Source: a virus
Length of the DNA: 40,992 nucleotides
IMG/VR virus record: IMGVR_UViG_3300046836_000562
Location: 1-40,992 of that record
Direction: 5' to 3' (one strand)
Below the pieces are notes generated by a model. That model had not been told where the DNA came from. It saw only the letters and a list, made by a program, of their open reading frames with translations, and ran no database searches. The translations under genes and the position numbers were made by a program. Position 1 is the stretch's first letter; every line of letters starts with the position of its first letter. Below, piece after piece: positions 1 to 6,894 of the stretch.

Positions 1-136
1 TGCCGGCGTCCTGGTAGGCAGCCCACACGGCATCGCGCAGCTTCCTCGGTGCCATGTACCAGTGCCGGGGGCACATCAGCTTGCGTGGCGGCACGGCGGC
101 CGCGCAGTCCCTGGCGGGGCAGTTGTGGCCGCTCAT
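1..136 (-). CDS. Small Cys/His protein, N-terminal part (cut by window edge)
   Basis: The first 45 codons of a small protein of unknown function, starting at the ATG at 134-136, whose first bases overlap the TGA of the gene at 133-366. It carries a CPARDC motif and a second CPRHW motif, together resembling a single zinc-binding site. The same protein, differing at only three of its first five residues, is encoded complete at 40775-40990, and bases 1-121 are identical to 40855-40975. If the molecule is circular these are one gene and the real product is about 71 aa. It belongs to the leftward run of small genes that starts near 2697. Confidence 0.7.
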   Translation of the reverse strand, partial: MSGHNCPARDCAAAVPPRKLMCPRHWYMAPRKLRDAVWAAYQDAG

Positions 137-138
137 CC
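1..138. repeat. Left copy of terminal direct repeat
   Basis: Bases 1-121 match 40855-40975 exactly in the same orientation. The next 17 bases align without gaps but differ at positions 122, 132, 136, 137 and 138. The repeat lies inside a gene rather than between genes, which fits the overlap of a circular assembly better than a functional terminal repeat. Confidence 0.9.
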
Positions 139-366
139 TGTCCTCCCGGCGGCCAGGAAGCGCCCGGCGTCGTCGCGGGCGGCATAGGTGCCGTACGGCA
201 TCCCGGGGACGGCGCCCCGGGCGGCGGCGCGCTCGCGCAGGGCGAGGTTATGGGCGTCTATGCACCGCTGGCATGGCTTCTGGCCGCGCCGGTAATGGCG
301 GCGGTATGCCGCCTCGGTGCCGCATGGCTTGACGAGCGCCCGGCGGGTGCCGAAGTGGCCGCTCAT
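133..366 (-). CDS. Small phage-type protein with CxxC/His zinc-like motif
   Basis: A 77-aa basic protein of unknown function. The start ATG (364-366) overlaps the stop of the gene at 363-512, and its own stop overlaps the next gene's start, so it is translationally coupled on both sides. The N-terminal half holds a CGTEAAYRRHYRR segment followed by PCQRC, an arrangement of two Cys clusters with an intervening His that recurs in small actinophage and prophage proteins and could bind one zinc ion. The C-terminal third is a Tyr/Arg-rich tail. No enzymatic motif is visible and the role is unknown. Confidence 0.65.
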   Translation of the reverse strand: MSGHFGTRRALVKPCGTEAAYRRHYRRGQKPCQRCIDAHNLALRERAAARGAVPGMPYGTYAARDDAGRFLAAGRTG

Positions 367-512
367 GCGTGCACCCACCTGGAGATCCTGGCCACCCAGC
401 GCCAGCCGCGCGGGCAGTGCAGCGTGTCGGCGAGGTCGGCGGTGACGCGGACGGTGCACCTGCAGGTGCGCGGCTCGCCGGCCCAGCGGGCGTCGTCGTC
501 CGGCCAGGCCAT
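363..512 (-). CDS. 49-aa Trp/Cys-containing protein, unknown
   Basis: A very short gene with ATG at 510-512 overlapping the upstream gene's TGA, and a TGA at 363-365 overlapping the next ATG. The product starts MAWPDDDARW and contains CRC and a later lone Cys followed by a Trp-rich stretch (CPRGWRWV). The perfect ATGA coupling at both ends and GC-rich third positions support a real gene. No family was recognised. Confidence 0.55.
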   Translation of the reverse strand: MAWPDDDARWAGEPRTCRCTVRVTADLADTLHCPRGWRWVARISRWVHA

Positions 513-1240
513 CACGCTCCCCACCTCGCCGTGGAGTCCCGCCGTGCCTCAACCGCCGGGTAGAACGGCCGGAAGATGTTGCACGCCACCGTCCCGCCGG
601 CCGCCCGCATCGGCGCGGTGGGCCGGTAGTCGCCCCGGTAGCCGGGCATGGGGTGGTCGCCGGCGTAGGTGACCCACGCTGGCCGGCCGTCGTAGGGGTG
701 CTGCCCCCGCCCGGGATAATCCCTGGGCGGGGCGGTCGGGGGCAGCGTCGCCGCGCCACCGGGGGGGGTGGTGGCCACGGCGGCCGGAGGCGGGGCACCT
801 CCGGCGTCAGTCCCGGTGCCGGCCGCAACGGCACCGGGAGACTGGGGGACGGCGTACTGGGCGCAGTAGCAGCACGGGCAGCCGCCGTCGTCGATGTGCT
901 CTTCATGGGCGGCCATGCCGCCGCAGGAGCCGCCGCAGCCGGGCAGGTGCGGCAGTTCCCCCCGCTGCTCGCCGGCGACGACCAGGGGTGGTTGCCCCGG
1001 CCCGCACCGCGCTGCGCCCTCCACGGCGTGGCGGCCTGCGGGCCGGGGCGCCGCCTGCACCGGTCGCCCGGCCGGGGCAGGGGCTGCCGCCGCCGCGCGG
1101 GGAAGCACGCGGCGGAAGATCACCGGGATGACCGGGATGAGCCGGATGAGCGTCCAGGTGTCGCGGGCGGCGGCGCGCAGCCAGGCGGCGGCGGGGCCGG
1201 GCTGCCGCGGGCGGGCGTGACGGCCCTCGTACTCGCTCAC
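512..1240 (-). CDS. Hypothetical protein with a hydrophobic helix and Cys cluster
   Basis: A 242-aa protein of unknown function. The GTG at 1238-1240 overlaps the TGA of the BldC-like gene, which is the reason for choosing it over longer upstream frames. Residues about 25-45 (LIRLIPVIPVIFRRVL) form one hydrophobic or amphipathic helix that could contact the membrane. The middle has a dense Cys region (CGGSCGG, then CPCCYC) that could bind metal. The C-terminal part is Pro/Gly-rich and ends with a short hydrophobic stretch. The run of coupled genes suggests co-expression with the regulator upstream. Nothing identifies its role. Confidence 0.55.
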   Translation of the reverse strand: MSEYEGRHARPRQPGPAAAWLRAAARDTWTLIRLIPVIPVIFRRVLPRAAAAAPAPAGRPVQAAPRPAGRHAVEGAARCGPGQPPLVVAGEQRGELPHLPGCGGSCGGMAAHEEHIDDGGCPCCYCAQYAVPQSPGAVAAGTGTDAGGAPPPAAVATTPPGGAATLPPTAPPRDYPGRGQHPYDGRPAWVTYAGDHPMPGYRGDYRPTAPMRAAGGTVACNIFRPFYPAVEARRDSTARWGA

Positions 1241-1434
1241 GACGGGCGCTCCGTCTCCGGCTTGAGCAGCGCGTTGACCGTGTCGGCGGCATACCTGCGG
1301 TGCCCGCCGAGGGTGCGGATCGAGGTGATCTTCCCCGCCTTCGCCCACCGGCTGACGGTCTTGACGTCGACGCGGAACAGCGCGGCGACCTCGGCGGGGG
1401 TGAGGAGGTCAGGCCCCTCGGCGCGGCGGCTCAC
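1237..1434 (-). CDS. BldC-like MerR-family HTH transcriptional regulator
   Basis: A 65-aa single-domain DNA-binding protein. The core LLTPAEVAALFRVD, then TVSRWAKAGK and SIRTLGGHRRY, matches from memory the small developmental regulator BldC of Streptomyces almost throughout, including the helix-turn-helix and the GGHRRY wing. BldC is known to bind direct repeats cooperatively and to delay entry into sporulation. The GTG start (1432-1434) overlaps the upstream TGA and the stop overlaps the next GTG. It has no effector domain. On this element it may control phage or transfer promoters or influence host development; that is inference. Small excisionases share the fold, but the closeness to BldC argues for a transcription factor. 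Confidence 0.85.
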   Translation of the reverse strand: MSRRAEGPDLLTPAEVAALFRVDVKTVSRWAKAGKITSIRTLGGHRRYAADTVNALLKPETERPS

Positions 1435-2213
1435 AGCTCGCCGCCCGTCCGGACCTTCGCGCCGTCCAGGCGCGACACGAACCCCATCCGGCTGTCGAGC
1501 GAGACGACCCGGCGGGGCAGCTGGCCGCCGTCCAGCAGGCCGTGCTGCACCGTGCGGCTGGCGTACTTGTCGGCGTACGCCTGGCTGCCCGGCTCAGGGT
1601 CGTCGCCGGACGGGTCCGGCGGCTCGGGGCAGAAGTAGCCCTCAACGAAGCCGCGGGTGATGTCCAGCGGGTGCGCGGCCAGCGGCTGGCCGCAGGTGCA
1701 GGTCTCGCCGTCGTCCATCGGCGTCGCCGTCTGCGGCGCGTCGTCGGCGACGGTGACCGGCTGCCCGCTGGCGATCGACGCGGCGAGGACGCGCCCAGCG
1801 CAGTCGCGGCACAGGTCGCCGGCGGGCCGCCCGGCGATGCACTGGGCGCCGCACCCGGCGCACTTCCACGCCTCGCTGTCGATCGCGGGGGATGCGGCGG
1901 CGACCGAGGCGTATGCGCCGAACATGGCGCCCGCGTGCGTGAACTCGAACTTGTGCCACGCCTTGGACGGGTCGTCGTAGGTCTCGACGCGGATGGTCGC
2001 GCCGAACCGGCCGGCCCACGCTCGCAGGTCCGGCAGCGGGTCCCGTCCGCGATAGCCGTTGAACTGGAAGTCGATGGCGCTGCTAGTCGTGCTGCCGGCC
2101 AGGCTCGGGTGCATGGTGATGTAGCCGGGGTCGGGCAGGCCGAGGCTGAGGGCGTCGGCGAGGGCCAGGGCGAGGGAGGCGCCGTCTGCCTTGGCGGCGG
2201 GTGGTGCGTTCAC
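1431..2213 (-). CDS. Hypothetical protein with two zinc-ribbon-like Cys clusters
   Basis: A 260-aa protein of unknown function starting at the GTG at 2211-2213, preceded by a good AGGAG site. The N-terminal 110 residues contain FQFNGYRGRDPLPDLRAW and a segment ending in WHKFEF, possibly a small alpha/beta domain. Near residues 117-138, CAGCGAQC followed by CRDCAG forms a four-Cys zinc-ribbon-like site. A second cluster (CTCGQPLAAHP and later YFCPEP) follows. The C-terminus is hydrophilic. It lies just after a strong hairpin and before the BldC-like gene, so it may have its own or read-through transcription. Confidence 0.6.
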   Translation of the reverse strand: MNAPPAAKADGASLALALADALSLGLPDPGYITMHPSLAGSTTSSAIDFQFNGYRGRDPLPDLRAWAGRFGATIRVETYDDPSKAWHKFEFTHAGAMFGAYASVAAASPAIDSEAWKCAGCGAQCIAGRPAGDLCRDCAGRVLAASIASGQPVTVADDAPQTATPMDDGETCTCGQPLAAHPLDITRGFVEGYFCPEPPDPSGDDPEPGSQAYADKYASRTVQHGLLDGGQLPRRVVSLDSRMGFVSRLDGAKVRTGGEL

Positions 2214-2264
2214 TTCGTGCTCCTATGCTTGTCGTGTCCCGGCGTGGTGCTCCTCGCCGGGCCT

Positions 2265-2290
2265 GCCGCCCCCGGTGACTCGGGGGCGGC
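2265..2290 (-). terminator. GC-rich hairpin after the HTH gene pair
   Basis: A perfect 10-bp inverted repeat, GCCGCCCCCG at 2265-2274 and CGGGGGCGGC at 2281-2290, with a 6-base loop. It begins 7 bases beyond the stop of the 2297-2506 gene. There is no T-tract, as is common for actinomycete terminators. It may terminate or attenuate leftward transcription before the 1431-2213 gene. Confidence 0.65.
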
Positions 2291-2296
2291 GTCATT

Positions 2297-2506
2297 TCAG
2301 GCGGGCTGGCGGACGAGGAGCGAGCGCTCCCACGCCTCCACGTCCTCGAGGCGGTAGCGGACGAGCAGGCCGTTGCGGATGAAGTTCGGCCCGGTGCCCT
2401 TGCTGTTCCAGCCGTAGACGGTCGGCTCGGAGACGCCGAAGCGATCGGCGAGGTCCTTGACCGTCAGGTGGCGGGGGCGCGGCTCGCCGGGCTTGCGCGG
2501 CGGCAT
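2297..2506 (-). CDS. Excisionase/AlpA-like helix-turn-helix protein
   Basis: A 69-aa DNA-binding protein of the HTH_17/excisionase type. The recognisable core is LTVKDLADRFGVSEPTVYGWNSKGTGPNF followed by the wing LVRYRLEDVEAWERS. Such proteins act as recombination directionality factors or small transcriptional regulators. The ATG (2504-2506) overlaps the TGA of the HTH gene just upstream, so the pair is translationally coupled. With no integrase visible in the window, a regulatory rather than excision role is plausible. A transfer module usually carries such a gene beside its integrase, so this may be what is left of an int-xis unit. Confidence 0.75.
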   Translation of the reverse strand: MPPRKPGEPRPRHLTVKDLADRFGVSEPTVYGWNSKGTGPNFIRNGLLVRYRLEDVEAWERSLLVRQPA

Positions 2507-2697
2507 CAGGACGCCGCCTTGACGAGCTGGGCCTTGCGGCGGGCAAGGAAGGCCTCGACGGATTCCTCGGTGATCCGGTAGTGCGAGTTGGGCGCGTCGC
2601 CGGTTTTGATGGCCTCCAGCTCGCCGTCCCGGATCAGCTTCGCGAGCAGGTTCCGGTTAACCCCGATCCGCTTGCGCGCCTCTGCTGATGTCAGCAT
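2506..2697 (-). CDS. Small HTH (excisionase-family) DNA-binding protein
   Basis: A 63-aa protein, MLTSAEARKRIGVNRNLLAKL, then GELEAIKTG and HYRITEESVEAFLARR, the usual layout of a minimal HTH_17 domain with a C-terminal helix. The ATG at 2695-2697 has a GGGAG site 9 bases upstream. It is the first gene of the leftward early operon and lies directly below a promoter and a group of repeated operator-like sequences (2719-2843), which it or its coupled partner may bind. Function as excisionase, repressor or activator cannot be separated from sequence alone. Confidence 0.75.
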   Translation of the reverse strand: MLTSAEARKRIGVNRNLLAKLIRDGELEAIKTGDAPNSHYRITEESVEAFLARRKAQLVKAAS

Positions 2698-2718
2698 TTT
2701 CGGCAGCTCCCTGGCTTG

Positions 2719-2843
2719 CTAGTACTTGCCTGTGAGTGGCAACTTAGGGCACGTCAGGTGGCAGAGTCAAGCGACTAGAGGCAAGTGATGGCAAGTTTAA
2801 GTTGGACAAGTAGCTACCAGTGGCCACTAGTTGCCTTGACTAG
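2719..2843. promoter_or_regulatory. Leftward early promoter with repeated ASTTGCC operators
   Basis: On the minus strand TTGACT (2765-2770) and TAAGTT (2741-2746), 18 bases apart, make a plausible promoter for the HTH gene at 2697. Around it lie copies of ACTTGCC/AGTTGCC in both orientations: 2724-2730, 2738-2744, 2780-2786, 2790-2796 and 2829-2835, plus an imperfect copy at 2804-2811. Two direct copies are 10 bases apart, one helical turn. ACTAG is repeated beside several of them (2719, 2774, 2826, 2839). The stretch is visibly richer in A and T than its surroundings. Confidence 0.65.
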
Positions 2844-2907
2844 CCTCAACTCGCTGTCCGGGGACGGATGCAGACAGATGGCGTTGGCTGTAGACGTCTA
2901 TGTGCAT

Positions 2908-2924
2908 GAGGCGCAGCGCGCCTC
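2908..2924 (-). terminator. Short hairpin after the GntR gene
   Basis: GAGGCGC at 2908-2914 and GCGCCTC at 2918-2924 form a perfect 7-bp stem with a 3-base loop, 13 bases past the stop of the leftward GntR gene. A 10-bp palindrome, TAGACGTCTA, lies at 2891-2900. It could stop GntR transcription before the operator region at 2719-2843. Confidence 0.45.
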
Positions 2925-2936
2925 GCGTAGCGGGAG

Positions 2937-3203
2937 CTAGCGAGGGTCGTCGGGCTTCTCCTCGGTTACGAACGTGCCCTTGCCTGCCCGGGCGGCCAGG
3001 ATGCCCCGCTCCTGCAGCACCTGCATGGCGTGCATCACCGTGGAGTAGCCCACCGCCCAGTCCTCGGCGAGGTCCCGGCCGGCGGGGATGCGATCGCCGG
3101 GCGCAAGGTCACCCCGGGCGATCGCCGCGGTGATGTGAGCGGCGATCTGCTCGTACAGCGGGACGACCGACATGGGCCGGAGGTCGGGGCGCGTCAATGC
3201 CAT
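2937..3203 (-). CDS. Short GntR-family repressor (KorSA-like)
   Basis: An 88-aa protein made almost only of a GntR winged HTH: VPLYEQIAAHITAAIARGDLAPGDRIPAGRDLAEDW, then VGYSTVMHAMQVLQERGILAARAGKGTFV. It has no effector domain, as in the short GntR regulators (KorSA type) that repress transfer genes of Streptomyces plasmids and AICEs. It is divergent from the transfer operon beginning at 3390, with a promoter and repeats between them that are the likely operator. ATG at 3201-3203 was chosen; a TTG at 3210-3212 has a better spaced AGGGG site and would add three residues. Confidence 0.85.
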   Translation of the reverse strand: MALTRPDLRPMSVVPLYEQIAAHITAAIARGDLAPGDRIPAGRDLAEDWAVGYSTVMHAMQVLQERGILAARAGKGTFVTEEKPDDPR

Positions 3204-3258
3204 GGTGATCAACGTAATCCCCTGCCTACCTGCGGAAATAACCCGAGAGCAACCGTGC

Positions 3259-3291
3259 GCATTGCAATGCTATCGCTTGCATTGCTACGGT
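3259..3291 (+). promoter_or_regulatory. Promoter/operator of the transfer operon
   Basis: TTGCAA (3263-3268) and TACGGT (3286-3291) are 17 bases apart, a good actinomycete-type promoter reading toward 3390. A perfect 12-bp palindrome, GCATTGCAATGC (3259-3270), covers the -35 box, and GCATTGC is repeated at 3279-3285, exactly 20 bases on (two helical turns). This is the expected position for binding of the divergent GntR repressor. Confidence 0.65.
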
Positions 3292-3389
3292 GGCCCCTAG
3301 CAGGGCTTCCGACAACGGCGGCCACGCTGCCGCCCCCGCGCCTTGCCCGGACGCGGGGGCGGCTCACCGGGCACCGGGCGGAGGGGCTG

Positions 3390-3641
3390 ATGAGCTGGGG
3401 ACCAGAGGGCAGGCCTGCGCTGGACGCGCGGAAGGCGGCCGAGCTGACGACGGCCGAGCTGGGCGCGTGCCTGGAGTGGGCCGAAGGGCAGCTGGCCCGC
3501 GATGACCTGGAGCCGCGGCGGCGGGAGAACCTCGACGGGTGGCGGCAGGAGCTGCTGGCCGAGCAGGGCCAGCGCGCCGACATGGCCGCGGAGGCCAGGG
3601 CCCGCATCGCGGCAATGCGCGCCACCGGGCGGCAGTCGTGA
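3390..3641 (+). CDS. Small charged helical protein of the transfer operon
   Basis: An 83-aa hydrophilic protein with no recognised family. It is rich in Ala, Glu and Arg, and residues about 12-75 look continuously helical (AELTTAELGACLEWAEGQLA and RAEMAAEARARIAAMRA-like heptads). ATG at 3390-3392 with GAGGGG just upstream. It is the first gene of the plus-strand transfer operon under the GntR-controlled promoter and its TGA overlaps the GTG of the next small gene. Small helical proteins at this position are usual in AICE transfer operons, but their role is not known to me. Confidence 0.6.
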   Translation: MSWGPEGRPALDARKAAELTTAELGACLEWAEGQLARDDLEPRRRENLDGWRQELLAEQGQRADMAAEARARIAAMRATGRQS

Positions 3642-3827
3642 GCAGCAGGGAAGCCGACATCGAGGCCGCGTTGTCCCACGGCGACCCGGACGTGAAGGTC
3701 GAGGCCCACCCCTGAGCCGGACGGGTCACGGATCGTGGTGGAGGTTGACGGGGTGACGTACCGGTTCTCGGTCGGGCCGGGCAGGTCGGCGCTGGTCACC
3801 TTCCTGATAACCGGCCACGTCGGCTAG
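3638..3827 (+). CDS. Tiny protein with probable +1 frameshift at CCC-TGA
   Basis: From the GTG at 3638 (overlapping the previous TGA) the zero frame ends after 25 codons at 3713-3715. The codon before the stop is CCC (3710-3712), and a one-base forward slip re-pairs the proline tRNA on CCT (3711-3713) and opens a frame to TAG at 3825-3827. The fused product would be 62 aa, with a C-terminal part (RIVVEVDGVTYRFSVG) that looks like a folded beta segment. A GAGG sequence lies 5 bases before the CCC. Either a programmed +1 shift, a natural frameshift mutation or a one-base sequencing error explains it. The function is unknown. Confidence 0.45.
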
Positions 3828-3920
3828 TCCCGCCGCTAACTGAAAGCGCCCCGCCGCCCGGGTGAAAGCCGGACGACGGGGCTGGACGACCCACCTGAGC
3901 TAGCAGGAAGGCGGTCCTTC

Positions 3921-4628
3921 GTGGACCCTATCGACAATTCACGACCGCGCGCTATCCCTGTCCTGGGATGGCTCCGCGCATGGTGGTCACGGATCATTGG
4001 CGGCCTCGCGTTCGCCGTCGTGGCCGGCGTCACCGGCCGCATCAGCTACGTCCACATCCAGGCGCTGAGCGTGGCTCTGCACCAGTCCCCGGGAGTCGCC
4101 CGGATCATGCCGTTCGGCGTCGACGGGCTCATCGTCGTCGGCTCCGTCGCGCTGCTGAACCCGCCCGACAGCCAGCCGTGGCTCGGCTGGATCTGCGTGG
4201 CACCCGGCTCGGTCGTGAGCCTGTTCGCGAACGTCATGTCGTCCATCGCGGACGGCTGGCTGTCGGCCGCCTGGGCCGGGGTGGCATCCATGTCGTTCAT
4301 CGCGGCCACCTACACGCTTGAACGGTGGATGAAAGCCCAGTTCAGCGTACGTAGCCACGGTGGTTTTCCCGCCGCGGCGGAGACTGATGCGGAGGCTCCC
4401 TCCGCAGGCGGCGCCGACGGCGATCCTGAGCCGGCCCAGCCAACGACGATGGAGGCGCTGCGGCTGCTGCTGGGCACCGCCACGCAGCGGGACCTGGCGT
4501 TCGCGCTGAGGGTCGACCGGAACCGGATCCTCGCGTGGGAACGCCAGCTGGATGCGGCGGCCAGCGAGGTGGATGAGCCGCCCGCGCCGGATCCGACCGT
4601 GAGCGGACTGAACGGGAGCGCGCCGTGA
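3921..4628 (+). CDS. DUF2637 transmembrane protein (Spd-like)
   Basis: A 235-aa membrane protein of the DUF2637 family. The signature SYVHIQALSVALHQSPG, then MPFGVDGLIVVGSVALL is clear. Four hydrophobic segments lie within residues about 20-135, followed by a hydrophilic linker and a C-terminal HTH-like segment (ATQRDLAFALRVDRNRILAW). In Streptomyces plasmids and AICEs this family sits beside the FtsK/TraB translocase and is thought to help intramycelial plasmid spread. GTG start at 3921 with GGAAGG upstream. Its TGA overlaps the GTG of the next gene. The combined membrane and HTH parts suggest a link between membrane and DNA, which is inference. Confidence 0.85.
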   Translation: MDPIDNSRPRAIPVLGWLRAWWSRIIGGLAFAVVAGVTGRISYVHIQALSVALHQSPGVARIMPFGVDGLIVVGSVALLNPPDSQPWLGWICVAPGSVVSLFANVMSSIADGWLSAAWAGVASMSFIAATYTLERWMKAQFSVRSHGGFPAAAETDAEAPSAGGADGDPEPAQPTTMEALRLLLGTATQRDLAFALRVDRNRILAWERQLDAAASEVDEPPAPDPTVSGLNGSAP

Positions 4629-4819
4629 GCCGCCGCCGGATGAAGGTGCTCGCCGTGGCCACCCTCGGCCTGCTGTGGCTGTGCACGCTGCACGTCAGCG
4701 TTCCGCTGGCCGGCCAGGTGCCCGCCGGGGAATTCGTGGCGTGCGCTGAGGCTGTGGTCCTGGCGGTGATCGGCTACGGGATCGCCGGGTCCCTCGGATG
4801 GCAGGTGAGGGCAGGATGA
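4625..4819 (+). CDS. Small membrane protein of the transfer operon
   Basis: A 64-aa protein with two predicted membrane helices (LAVATLGLLWLCTLHVSVPL and ACAEAVVLAVIGYGIAGSLG). GTG start overlapping the DUF2637 stop, and TGA overlapping the ATG of the translocase gene, so it is coupled on both sides. Its position and size fit the small Spd proteins of Streptomyces transfer regions, which are thought to form a membrane complex with the translocase. No catalytic motif. Confidence 0.7.
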   Translation: MSRRRMKVLAVATLGLLWLCTLHVSVPLAGQVPAGEFVACAEAVVLAVIGYGIAGSLGWQVRAG

Positions 4820-6894
4820 CCGCGGGCCCGCACTCGCCGGGCGCCGCTGATGATGACGCCGGGCGGGACGAGGACGACGACGACGTTGCTGAAGGCCAGG
4901 TCGTCCCATTCCCCGGGGTGATCGTCCCCGCGGCCCCCGCGAAGCCGCAGCGCGGCCAGCCGGGCGAGTGGAAGCCCGTCATCCCCCAGCACCTGCGCAC
5001 CCGGGAGGGCATCGCCAGGTCCGCCGGCTGGCACTACCGGCGGGCACGGCACCACTCGCTCTACCACGGGGTGCGCATCCCTGGCCGGATCGCGCTCACC
5101 CTCGGCTGGGCAGCCGTCGGGCTGACCCGCATCACCTTCGCGCAACTGTCGTGGTGGTGGGTCAGCGAGCAGACCTACCTGCGGCACTCGGCTGCCGCTG
5201 ACGGGGACGCCGCGAAGTGGCTCAGCCTCAATAAGCACGTCCGGGAAGTCCGGCTCGTCCGCGGCCTGATCCTGCTCGGCGAGGGCACTGCGGTCACCGT
5301 CGGCGCCATCGTGCTGACCTGGCACTCGCCGTACGCGCCGCTGCTGTGGATCCCGGTCGGCGTCGTCGCCGTGCCGGTGCTGGCGTGGATCGGCCGGCCG
5401 GACGACAAGCCCATCGTGACCAGCTCCGTCGTCCCGGTCGCCGTCGAGCGGCTCACCATCGAGCTGATCATCCGCGCGCTCGGCGCGCTCGGCATCGCCG
5501 AGATGAACAAGGCCCTGCGCGAGGACGCCGCCAAGGCGATCACCACGATTGACGGGCCGATGCGGGACGGCCCCGGGTGGCTGTGGCGCGGTGACCTGCC
5601 GCACGGCGTGACGGCCGGGCAGGTCAGCGAGAAGCGCGAGGAACTGTCATCCGGCCTGCGGCGCCCGCTCGGCACCGTGTGGCCCGAGACGGACCACAAG
5701 CGCCACGCCGGGGCGCTCAGCCTGTACGTCGCCGACGAGGACATGACCACGGCCGAGCAGCCGCCCTGGCCGCTGGCGAAGCGCGGCAAGGCCGACATGT
5801 TCACGGGCACCGTGTTCGCGTTCGACCCGCGCGGCCGGCCGGTCACCGTCACCCTGATGTTCGTCTCGATCATCATCGGCAGCATCCCCCGGATGGGCAA
5901 GACGTTCCTGCTGCGGCTACTGCTGCTGATCGCGGCCCTTGACGTGCGCTCTGAGCTGCACATGTACGACCTGAAGGGCACCGGGGACCTGGCCCCGCTC
6001 CGGTCGGTGGCGCACCGGTACCGGGCTGGGGACGACCCCGACGACATCGAGTACATGGTGGCCGACTTCCGCGCGCTGCAGGCCGAGATGCGCCGGCGGA
6101 CCAAGGTCATCCGCCGCGTCGCCGACGAGGAGCAGGAGCGCTGCCCGGAGAACAAGGTCACCCCGGAGCTGGCCGCCGACAAGAGCCTGCGACTGCATCC
6201 CATCGTCGCCGCGATCGACGAGTGCCAGATCGCCTTCGAGCACCCCGCGTACGGCGAGGAGATGGAGTCCATCTGCACCGACCTGACGAAGCGCGGCCCG
6301 GCGCTCGGGATGCTGCTCATCCTCGCCACGCAGCGGCCCGACGCCAAGTCGATCCCGACCGGGATCAGCGCTAACGCCGTGCTGCGGATGTGCCTGAAGG
6401 TAATGGGGCAGCTCGAAAACGACATGGTCCTGGGCACCTCGCAATACCGGAGCGGAATCCGCTCGACGCAGTTCAGCTTCGATGAGAAGGGCGTGATGTA
6501 TTTCGCCGGGGAGGGAATGCGGCCAAAGATCGTGCGGAGCCAGTACATTGACGGCCCGGCTGCCAAGGTGATCGCCGCGCGGGCGCGGGTAATGCGGCAG
6601 CAGGCCGGGCGGCTGACCGGGTACGCGGCCGATGAGGATTCCGATCAGGAGAAGCGCTCGTTCCTCGATGACGTCCTGGCGGTATTCGGCGATGACCGGA
6701 ACCTGTGGTCCGAGACGATCGCCGAGCGGCTCAGCGGGGCGGTTCCCTCGGCCTACGCGGACATCACCCCGGCCGCCGTCGCCAGCCAGCTCCGCGCGCT
6801 AGGGGTGGCCGTCAAGAAGGTGCGGGAGCCGGGCAGGGAGCCGCGCGCCGGGTGCGAGCGGGCGGGCGTTGCCGAGGCTGCCGGGCATGGGTGA
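4816..6894 (+). CDS. FtsK/SpoIIIE (TraB-type) DNA translocase
   Basis: A 692-aa hexameric-translocase-type ATPase. Order: acidic N-terminus (about 1-30), two or three membrane helices (about 95-200), then the FtsK motor domain with Walker A GSIPRMGKT (residues 355-363) and Walker B IVAAIDE (463-469), an ATQRPD motif further on, and a C-terminal winged-helix-like segment (about 615-670). Streptomyces TraB proteins of this class move double-stranded DNA between cells and recognise short repeats (clt) with the C-terminal winged helix. The ATG at 4816 overlaps the previous TGA and has GAGGGCAGG upstream. The neighbours (GntR, DUF2637, small membrane protein, zinc proteins) are the standard transfer set, arguing for conjugation rather than cell division or packaging. 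Confidence 0.9.
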   Translation: MTAGPHSPGAADDDAGRDEDDDDVAEGQVVPFPGVIVPAAPAKPQRGQPGEWKPVIPQHLRTREGIARSAGWHYRRARHHSLYHGVRIPGRIALTLGWAAVGLTRITFAQLSWWWVSEQTYLRHSAAADGDAAKWLSLNKHVREVRLVRGLILLGEGTAVTVGAIVLTWHSPYAPLLWIPVGVVAVPVLAWIGRPDDKPIVTSSVVPVAVERLTIELIIRALGALGIAEMNKALREDAAKAITTIDGPMRDGPGWLWRGDLPHGVTAGQVSEKREELSSGLRRPLGTVWPETDHKRHAGALSLYVADEDMTTAEQPPWPLAKRGKADMFTGTVFAFDPRGRPVTVTLMFVSIIIGSIPRMGKTFLLRLLLLIAALDVRSELHMYDLKGTGDLAPLRSVAHRYRAGDDPDDIEYMVADFRALQAEMRRRTKVIRRVADEEQERCPENKVTPELAADKSLRLHPIVAAIDECQIAFEHPAYGEEMESICTDLTKRGPALGMLLILATQRPDAKSIPTGISANAVLRMCLKVMGQLENDMVLGTSQYRSGIRSTQFSFDEKGVMYFAGEGMRPKIVRSQYIDGPAAKVIAARARVMRQQAGRLTGYAADEDSDQEKRSFLDDVLAVFGDDRNLWSETIAERLSGAVPSAYADITPAAVASQLRALGVAVKKVREPGREPRAGCERAGVAEAAGHG

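Noticed and set aside
1-138. Terminal repeat as attachment sites or inverted terminal repeats
   Set aside because: It is direct, lies within a gene, and the gene continues across the ends, so circular overlap explains it.
5175-6566. A minus-strand open frame of about 460 codons opposite the translocase
   Set aside because: Ser/Arg-rich with no family features; the plus-strand FtsK motifs are unambiguous.
4816-6894. The FtsK-like protein as a chromosomal cell-division protein or phage packaging ATPase
   Set aside because: Neighbouring DUF2637, GntR and zinc genes match transfer modules, and a complete large terminase is present elsewhere.
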